Assembly: GCA_026413225.1 (NCBI GenBank)
Contig: CM048575.1
Coordinates: 1,950,001 to 2,014,000, forward strand
Direction: 5' to 3'
DNA length: 64,000 nt
Source of the DNA: Otis tarda
Taxonomy: Eukaryota > Chordata > Aves > Otidiformes > Otididae
Under the pieces are notes generated by a model. That model was given only the letters and a program-made list of their open reading frames with translations, was not told the DNA's origin and ran no database searches. Positions 56,831-64,000 of this stretch are shown here, in pieces (position 1 is the first letter of the stretch; the number at the start of each line of letters is the position of its first letter). A program made the translations under genes and the position numbers.

Positions 56831-57028
56831 TCAAAATTATTGTGTACAATCCAAAGAGAGCTAAGCTTAGGAGGTACAGGGTTACAATTCAGAATGAAAA
56901 CAATGCTAGAAAAATAAGTAAAAGTTAAACTAAAAAAAATTTAAAAGAGAATTGCATTAAGTAGGAATGAAGTACAGAGAAAAGACGAGGTAAAAAGCAG
57001 GCAGCAGCACAGCAGAGAAGGGACACAC
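56831..57028. other. AT-rich spacer between CR1 relic and LTR
   Basis: About 200 bp of A-rich sequence. It may contain further unrecognisable CR1 sequence. Confidence 0.4.
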
Positions 57029-57217
57029 ATGGTTGTCATAGTTCAGCCCCGATCGGGACCAGACTACGCAGTCTCTCTCTCGCTCCCCCCACCCTCCAAG
57101 AGAACAGGGGGAGATGATATAAGGAAAAACGGTTTGAGGTTTGAGATAAGGACGGGGAGAAAATCCTTAAAGTTACCGTTACGGGCAAAACAGACTCGAC
57201 TTGGGGAAAACTATTCA

Positions 57218-57223
57218 TTTATT
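57218..57223 (-). promoter_or_regulatory. Polyadenylation signal of solo LTR 2
   Basis: AATAAA on the minus strand, in the position equivalent to 2776-2781 in LTR 1. Confidence 0.6.
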
Positions 57224-57419
57224 ACTACAAACAGCAGGATAACGAGACAGAGAACAAGATAACCTCCCCCCACCCCTCTCTCTTCCCAGGCTTAACATTA
57301 TCTCTACTATCTTCCCCCCTCCCTGAGTGGCACAGGGGGGAAGAGGGAATGGGGGTTGTGGTCAGTTCATCTCACCTTGTTTTACTTCGCTGCTTCTTGG
57401 TTGGGGGAAGAACTCCTCA

Positions 57420-57680
57420 CATTCCTCCCCTGCTCCAGCGTGGGGTCCCTCCCATGGACCACAGTCCTTTGTGGAACTGCTCCGGCGTGGGTCATCTCTT
57501 CCACGGGGTGCAGTCTCTCCAGAACAGCTGCCCCAGCGGGGCCTCCACGGGCCACAGCCTCCTTCAGGCATCCACCTGCCCCAGCGTGGGGTCCTCCATG
57601 GGCTGCAGGTGGATCTCTGCTCCTCCATGGACCTCGATGGGCTGCAGGGGGACAACCTGCTCCACCATGGCCATCACCAC
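57420..57680 (-). repeat. Degenerate minisatellite inside solo LTR 2
   Basis: The complement of the GGAGCAG core occurs at 57430, 57477, 57617 and 57657, a spacing of 47, 140 and 40 bp. This is exactly the mirror of LTR 1. The unit structure was therefore fixed in the parent element before both insertions, and has not expanded or contracted since. Confidence 0.7.
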
Positions 57681-58192
57681 AGGCTGCAGGGGAATCTTGG
57701 CCAGGAGCCGCATTACTCCTCACCCTCCTTCTGAACTGACCTTGGTGTCTGCAGCAGTTTCTCTCACAAGACAAGTTCTCCACAACAGGCTGGCAGACGC
57801 CTCTCGGAATCTCTTCACATCATCCATCCCATCTCCTCTCCGCTTCTCGCAGCCGGGCCGGGCCAAGTCGGGCCCAGTCGGCTGCCTGGCGACCAGAGGG
57901 TGAGGCCTGCAAGGCCCACGAGGCCTGCGCCTCCCCCCTGCACCTCTGCCCCCACTCAGCTTCTTCACATCTTCTCTTCTCTTTTTTTTTCCTGTTTTCT
58001 GCTTCTTAAATCCGTTATCACAGAGGCGTTATCATGGGACATTCTGCTACCAATTGGCTCGGCCTTGGCCAGCAGCGTGTCTGCCCGAGGCCCGGCCAAG
58101 TCCACTGAACAAAGGGGAGCGACTTCTAGCAGTTTCCTACAGAAGCTGCCACCTTAGGCCCACCCCTCACTAAACAAAACCACAACAATGGT

Positions 58193-60452
58193 CTCTGTCT
58201 TGCTTTTGTCTAAATGTTTATCAGTCAGGGAAATAGCTGTAGCCTTCACTGAGGTCCCTTTTGCCAACCCTAGTGAAAAAAAAAGCAGGTGGTCAGTTTA
58301 CTCTAGGAAAGATGCAACTGGAACATCCCCACCAATGACCAGGTAGGGGATGTCTCTGAAATGATGATAGTTAGCTCTGAACGACCTTACGGTGGAGATG
58401 GGGAAGTCTGCAGGTACCAGGGACAGCCAGGCTGACATCCTCCCACAGGAGAGCCGGGTATGTTCGTTTCGGTGACACCCTGAAGCCATTTCCAGCCATT
58501 CACTTCCGTATCCTCCTCATCTTCAGACCAAGTGTCTTGCAAGACTACAAGGACCACCCTAGCACAGCCTGCCTTCCCCTTCTAACTAGCCTTTCAGCCA
58601 CGCTCATGCTTCTGTCACGCAGTGTAAGTGCGTTGCACTGATGCATTAAGGGAGCACACGACTCAAGCTGGCTTGTAAGACGATGGGTGGTTTTCCAGAT
58701 GATCCTTGCTCTAAGCAAACAGGCTTACAAGATCACACTGTCAAGGCACACCAGCCTCCTTTCTGCAGCACAAGAGGAGTCATTTTGCCATCAAATCGCA
58801 GCACGGGGGCATGTGTAGGGTGCAGGCAGGGAGGCTGCAGCAACAGGCTCCTTCGGGATCTTCCTCGTAAATACCAAGGATCTCCACTCTGACAGCTCCT
58901 TTTCTAGGAGCTTCCAATATGCTCACCATAGCCATCCCACCAGCCAGAAAAGGGGCGACCTTGGTCAGGACTCCAAAGAGGAGGGACAACGCCTGTTCCA
59001 AGGACAGCCCCACGTACCCCTTTTAGCACAGCGCTTTCAGGGGCCAAACAAGAGCCTTCTGCACCACACTCAGGGGACCGTTTCCCAGCCTGAGAGCAGA
59101 ACAGTTTGTCACCACTTGAGAGTTTAAATTTGGTCGCCGTGTTTGTCCAATGCTGATACATTTGCATGTTAGAGATACATTAAAAATGCAAATAGAGGCA
59201 GATCCTAGAGAAGCTGAATGTCATCCCTCTATGTCTTTATTAAAAATCAAATCCAGCTTCATTTTGCTATCCTTCTTGGGCTGGGGCTTGGCAACAATTT
59301 TCATTTATATAAATACGCTCACAATGTGTGTATACGTATTTAGGCCATTCCAACAGGAAATCAATAAAGCTTATTATTTCTACAACTACACCAATAACAC
59401 CAACAGCAACAGCAGGCACTGAGAGACCGTGTCTCTGCGGCTTTGGCAGAGCGCGGGTGCTGCATTTAGCCCGGTACGATATTGGCTCTGGGAGACAGAG
59501 CATCCTACCTGAAATACCGGTAGGAAGAACAGGAACCATAGCGTCCTCGTAAATGATGACATCCGTGTGCCATTGTTTTCACAAAGTGCCCAGAATGGAG
59601 CATGACATGGATGTTTCAGCTAGTCCCGAGGTCTGACCTGTGTGTTTCAATCGGCCTGGGGAGCTGTGGAGGAGATCGAACAGCACGAGAGAGGAAAACC
59701 CTACTCTCTCCAGCCAAGCTGTATCACAGCATTTCAACAGCAGTGGTTAACGAGCTCAGCCTCCCACTTTGGTCTGTGGAGAATTGCAAGTACCCACGCA
59801 GATGACACTCAGGCTGTTTCCTATCCAGAAAGGGGCACCAAGGTCCTTTCAACATGGACGTGGTGCAAGGCTTGCTCTGGGGTCTGATCTCTGGGAGGTG
59901 GCAAAGAGCACTGGCTCCTGGCTCTCTGCTGCAAAAATAGCTGATGTGCACATGCTTTCTGTGCATTCAAATCCAAATTTCCAGGGAGGAGAGGAATAGG
60001 CTGGGTCATGATGTCAGAGCAAAGATCAGCTTTTACATCTATCAGAATCTTGTCCGGTCATCTCCTCCTCTATACATTAATTTTTTTCCCTACATTTCAC
60101 TGCTCAGTGTTGGCATATGGAGCTGGAAACTAGATGGGATCCTTGCTCTTAAGGTCGGTCTGGAGATTCCTCTCAGCACAGCTGAGAAAGATTTGTATGT
60201 TAAGAGCTCTAGAAACCCCAAGACTCTCGCTTTCCTGCAGATCATGTGACCATGGGTAAGTCACATTTAGATATGTTGTGCAGGTGGACCAGAGCTCCTT
60301 TGGCCAGGCCAGTTGTGGCTGATGTGAAGCATTTTGGATGCCTCATTGGCCCGTCTCATGAGGGCAATGCGACAGCTTTTCCCTTACTCTTCCATCCCAT
60401 CAATTATTAGATTTTATGTGATATTGCGAGGCAGAGAAATGCCCTTTCTACA
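58193..60452. other. Unique non-coding sequence
   Basis: About 2.3 kb with no recognised gene or repeat. Short frames (up to 103 codons) lack domains. An AT-rich patch lies near 59290-59420. Confidence 0.5.
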
Positions 60453-60744
60453 CCATAGAATCACAGAATGGTTTGGGTGGGAAGGGACCTTTAAAGCCCA
60501 CGACACCCATCCAATCCAACCCCTCTGCAAGGGGCAGGGACATCTCCAACCAGATCAGGTCTCTCAGAGCCCCAGCCAACCTGGCCTGGAATGTTTCCAG
60601 GGATGGGGCATCCACCACCTCTCTGGGCAACCTGGGACAGTGTGACACCACCCTCAGTGTAAAAAATTCTTTCTTTGTATCCAGTGTGAATCCACTCTTT
60701 TCTTACTTAAAACCATCACACCTTCTCCTGTCGCAACAGACCTT
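60453..60744 (-). mobile_element. CR1 LINE, 3' fragment (copy K)
   Basis: About 290 bp on the minus strand. It begins with the complemented terminus CCATAGAATCACAGAATGG, and the minus-strand frame encodes LPREVVDAPSLETFQARLAG. It carries a small insertion (CACGACACC near 60499-60507) relative to other copies and is truncated near 60744 after the CTGTCGCAACAG segment. Confidence 0.92.
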
Positions 60745-61148
60745 ACTCTCTTTGCACCTAGGAAAGAGGACAGAGCCCTGCTCAAATCTTGGAAATGAAG
60801 ACCATTTTCTCCTGCTGATTCCTGCAGCCCCAGCAGGCTCTGATCTTCATCAGGCCTCTAGCTTCTCTTGTAATTGAGCTACAGCTTAATGGACTGAATG
60901 CAGGATACTGGACTCCAGTTCAAGTGGAATATATCGTACTGCATTAAGCATTTCTCTTCAGATAAATAACTGAAGAAGACGTGTTTCCATTATTTGTGCA
61001 TGCCCTCATACAGAAATGGCAGAAGGCCTAGGAGAGGATTACATTCTTCTTTAATTCAATAAACAAACGCATAATGATATCTTCTGGGAGCCACTCTGCA
61101 GAAAAGAGCAGAGATTTGCCTCCCTGTCCCTAAACTACAATGCTGGTT

Positions 61149-61191
61149 AAAAAAAAAAACAAAAACCAAACAAAAAAAACAAACCCAAAAA
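61149..61191 (+). repeat. A-rich tract with C interruptions
   Basis: About 43 bases of A with periodic C. It is a simple repeat with no retroposon body recognisable upstream. Confidence 0.75.
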
Positions 61192-62156
61192 GTATCTTTT
61201 TTTTGTCCATGCTTCAAGGCAAGAAGAGAGTTTTATCCTCACTCTCCTCATAACTGGAAGCTCTGGGTTAAGCCCAGCAGTTCCACTGATTTGGGTTCTT
61301 CCATTTGAGTCCAAATACCTTTGCTCCAAGGACAGGCAGAAGACACTTGAATTTGGTCCCCCACCAGCTCTGGGCATGCTGTATTTAAAGCAGAGCAATC
61401 CATGGTTAGGATGATGAAAAGGCAATAGGGGCCGATTCCTTCACCAGGAGAATTTAATTAAGCCTGTTGCTTAAATACGCAGCACTCAACAATCTGAAAT
61501 GTAGGGTGTGCCTTATAGGGGGAGAAGAGGCAGAGCGATCCCTTGTTGAGATACAAAGCAGAGATGTCAGCAGCAATACATCCAGCTGCCAGAGACACAT
61601 CTAAAACCCACTGGGAGACAATTACACAGTCACCGCTATAGTCTTCCTTATGTCCAGTTGGATTCATGAGCATCTGTCCCTTGTCTCTGCAGGAAAAGGC
61701 CTGGTTGGCCCAGAAAGGAAGGGAAAACCCTGTGTGTGATGCTCACATGGGAGATTGTGTGGTATTTCAGGTTAAACCTCATATTCTTGAGCGTGTCCTA
61801 GAGAAGTGCCACACAGTTCGCCCTTGGTCTGCCCTTTTCTGTTCCATGCAGGAGCTGGGGGTGAAATGACCTTGAGGGGACCACTGAGATCCTGCCTACA
61901 TCTGCCTGCAACAGCAAGGGGTGCCTGAGACCCCACAGTGCAGAGCACTTCCAGCTGAATGACACAGGTAAGGGAATTGCAGTCTCTGGTGGCTTTCCTA
62001 CAAGCTTCCAAATCTTGTCAAAGGTAGGAGCAGCGGCACTGCCGTCACTTTGAAATCCCTCTCCCATCCTGGTGCTCCAGGGGCAGGGGGATGACGGTAC
62101 TGTGGAGGGGAAGAGCATCCCTAGACTCAGCAGACTGACTATTCTATGGCAACCCT

Positions 62157-62182
62157 CCTTTTTTTTTTTCCTTTAATTTTTT
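62157..62182 (+). repeat. T-rich tract
   Basis: T-dominated with a run of about 11 T. No further structure is visible. Confidence 0.65.
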
Positions 62183-62509
62183 CACCATGATAATATAACT
62201 CAATTAAATAGAAAACTAATCCATAGGAATTCACCAGCATTAGTGAAAATGCTTGGCTGGGCACAGGGCATTAAATCCATGGGATGGTAACTGACCCTCA
62301 AGCCCATGTGTATCAAAATAGGGTCCATACTCTTGATATGATCTGCAAAAATGTAAACTATTTAGAAATGCGCACCAGGAATTTACAGCTCAAATTTATG
62401 TGTGTAATTAAGTGTCTGGTACCTGACTGAAGGGAGCTGGGAGTATGAGTTGCTTAGTGGATTCACAAGCCCTGTGGCCAGAGATGTGCCATCACCCCAG
62501 GTGCCAACG

Positions 62510-62580
62510 AAGAACCAGACTGGGCAGATGTCAAAGGACTTATCTGAGGTCATCAGCAGAGTCTGAGGCAGAGCACGAGC
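62510..62580 (-). repeat. Possible MIR SINE fragment
   Basis: GGGCAGATGTCAAAGGACTT followed by ATCTGAGGTCATCAGCAGA and a TCTGAGGCAGAGC segment resembles the complement of the MIR core (CAAGGTCACACAGC...GGCAGAGC). It is decayed and short. Confidence 0.42.
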
Positions 62581-64000
62581 TTTTGACCATGTTTACCTAC
62601 TATGAAGGTTTGTGCCTTCATGCAGCCAGTCTGTCTCTAAGCACAGCAACCTTCGCTTACAGCTCATTTAGGAGCATTAATTTTCCCAGTGAACAACGGA
62701 CAGATATATTTTCCTTGCTATTACGATCACACTTGTAAGCTGATGATAATAAAACAGCCGTAGTTGTATTTCAGCTGGCTGAGAATTGTGAGAAAGTACT
62801 TGAATTGAAGCACTTCTTCCTCTTTTTTAAGCCATCTAGAAAGACGCTCCAGGTAGGACAACAGCTAATTCCCCCATCTGACAGAGCCTTTGCTGACAGA
62901 AATGCACCGTGTGAAAAAGAAAAACTCACTGCAGCGGTAAACTGAGGGTCACATCAGAGTGAGGGGTTTCAGACTACCGTGCCGAAAGCTAGGCAAACCA
63001 GCCGTGTTATCACTTTGTCAAAAATGAACTTTATACAAAACCTTAGCATTCCTCTGACAAGGAGGATGGCAGCAAGGATGAAAGCTGGAGCTGTGCTACC
63101 TGGGCTGTATTGGGATTAGCAAATTGTGGACTAGCAATAACCCATGGTAACAGAAAAGAAACCTCCTTAGCACACCGCTGGGATGCTGAGAGATGGCAAT
63201 GATGACCTTCACGCTCCTTGCAGCACATCAAAGCTGTCTCAGAGTCCCTGTCCTTACCTCCCAGGCAATCTGGGTTGCAAACAGCTAAAAGCCCAAGTAA
63301 ATTCTGGGTTGATGAATGTGGCTGACAGATGAACTCCTTGGCACCACCAGTAAAGGCAGAGTTTATCTAGGAGGGAAACAAGCCTTCTCCGGGAAGACAG
63401 GCTGAAAAACAAGCTCTCTGCCAACATGGGACCAATACAAACTGCCTTTGACCCCAAACCAAGGGCAGGAAACATTTATCAAGCACACCTTCTATACCCC
63501 AAAGGTAGCGCAACCAGTACAGCTCAAATAAGCAACAAAAAAAAAAGTAATTCATTAAAAAATGAAATTAAACTTAAAAATGCCTGGAGAACAGCTCTGG
63601 AGAGACTCTACATGGTCCTCACCAAGGAAAAAATGAGGAAATTTCTTATGGCACTGGAGTTGTCTCTATTTTTGTCCTCTCACAAATAATAAAACTTGCA
63701 AAGGAATCAGTCTGGGAGAGAAGCAGTTTCCCTAATGTTTGGAGTTGTTCACTGAACAGTTTTGTCATTTCCAAAACTGTAAGTGGTAAATGGAGAAGTA
63801 GAGCAAAAATTTGTGATGCCGAAGCCGTATCCTGGCAGGGCAGGAGGAATCAAGGTCGTTGGGGCTTAGGGCTACAATGGATCCTGTCCACTGTCTCCAA
63901 GGCCAGGCCACCCTTCCCGCAGTGCACCCTCCCGACAAAAGCAGTCACAAAGCAGCTGAAACAGGGACAGCTTTCAAAAGGGGGAAGGAATCCCTGCCCA

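Larger units (their letters stand above)
57034..58187 (-). mobile_element. Solo LTR 2, ERVL-like endogenous retrovirus
   Basis: A 1154-bp solo LTR of the same family as LTR 1, in inverted orientation. On the plus strand it starts TGTCATAGTTCAGCCCC and ends ACCACAACA, the complement of the TGTTGTGG end. The poly(A) signal (complement of 57218-57223) and a degraded TATA-like box (complement of 58006-58011) sit in equivalent positions. The internal GC-rich block (57420-57680) has GGAGCAG cores with the same spacing as in LTR 1. Differences from LTR 1 include small indels (10 bp net) and scattered substitutions. No viral genes adjoin it. Confidence 0.86.
57029..58192 (-). repeat. Target-site duplication bracketing solo LTR 2
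   Basis: ATGGT at 57029-57033 immediately precedes the LTR and is repeated exactly at 58188-58192. Like LTR 1 it is a perfect 5-bp duplication with a different target sequence, so the two LTRs are independent insertions and not copies made by local duplication. Confidence 0.9.
60745..64000. other. Unique non-coding sequence to window end
   Basis: No gene is recognised in the last 3.2 kb. Contents are an A-rich tract (61149-61191), a T-rich tract (62157-62182), a possible MIR fragment (62510-62580) and an A run near 63536-63546. Open frames stay near or below 106 codons and overlap on both strands. Confidence 0.5.

Noticed and set aside
57349..57903. Open frames across solo LTR 2 as genes
   Set aside because: All three frames of one strand are open across the stop-poor minisatellite. 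The LTR is non-coding by family knowledge, and only the shared antisense register was kept as a finding.
1..64000. CRISPR array, prokaryotic operon, phage or plasmid
   Set aside because: No regular repeat-spacer structure, no long adjacent coding frames and no bacterial signals. All repeats fit a bird genome.

Overview
This window looks like gene-poor nuclear DNA from a bird, most likely a neoavian. The main evidence is the repeats. Many 5'-truncated CR1 LINEs end in the avian ATTCTATG 3' repeat. Two long solo LTRs of ERVL type each have a perfect 5-bp target-site duplication. Much older CR1 and MIR relics are also present. I found no protein-coding gene of the host, no convincing exon, no tRNA or rRNA gene, no CRISPR array and no bacterial-type operon. 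Nearly all open frames are short and unrelated to known families, or lie inside repeats. The window is best read as intergenic or deep intronic sequence.

Layout. Unique sequence (1-1815) is followed by a solo LTR on the + strand (1821-2964). Mostly unique sequence then runs to 9894, interrupted by a CR1 tail (8147-8475). An archosaur-age CR1 relic lies at 9895-10660. CR1 tails follow at 12254-12850 (-), 19192-19529 (-) and 21868-21921 (+). The stretch 21922-38210 is almost free of recognisable repeats except MIR-type SINE scraps, and contains AT-rich blocks that resemble conserved non-coding sequence. From 38211 onward repeats are denser. There are CR1 tails at 38211 (+), 41831 (-), 43124 (+), 49344 (-), 54847 (-, a different subfamily) and 60453 (-), and old CR1 relics at 39440 and 56445. 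The longest CR1 (47488-48664) still carries most of its reverse transcriptase. Also in this half are a possible LTR (41114-41335), an LTR fragment (50159-50405) and the second, oppositely oriented solo LTR (57034-58187). MIR fragments lie near 17026, 30695, 33444, 44870 and 62510.

History. Three age layers can be read. The oldest is MIR SINEs and CR1 copies that resemble turtle and crocodile consensus sequence. The middle layer is avian CR1 tails of at least two subfamilies. The youngest is the pair of ERVL-like solo LTRs, whose target duplications are still intact. CR1 accounts for about 5.7 kb (roughly 9 percent) and LTRs for about 2.5 kb (roughly 4 percent) by my boundaries.

No new biological system stands out. 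The most interesting non-routine signals are these: a 36-bp near-perfect palindrome that looks like two CR1 3' ends joined tail to tail (24320-24355), a phased pair of POU octamer-like sites (16642-16659), a 14-bp POU-like palindrome (24894-24907), identical spacing of a minisatellite core in the two solo LTRs, and a MIR copy with recognisable pol III A and B boxes. All family names come from memory of consensus features. No database search was possible.
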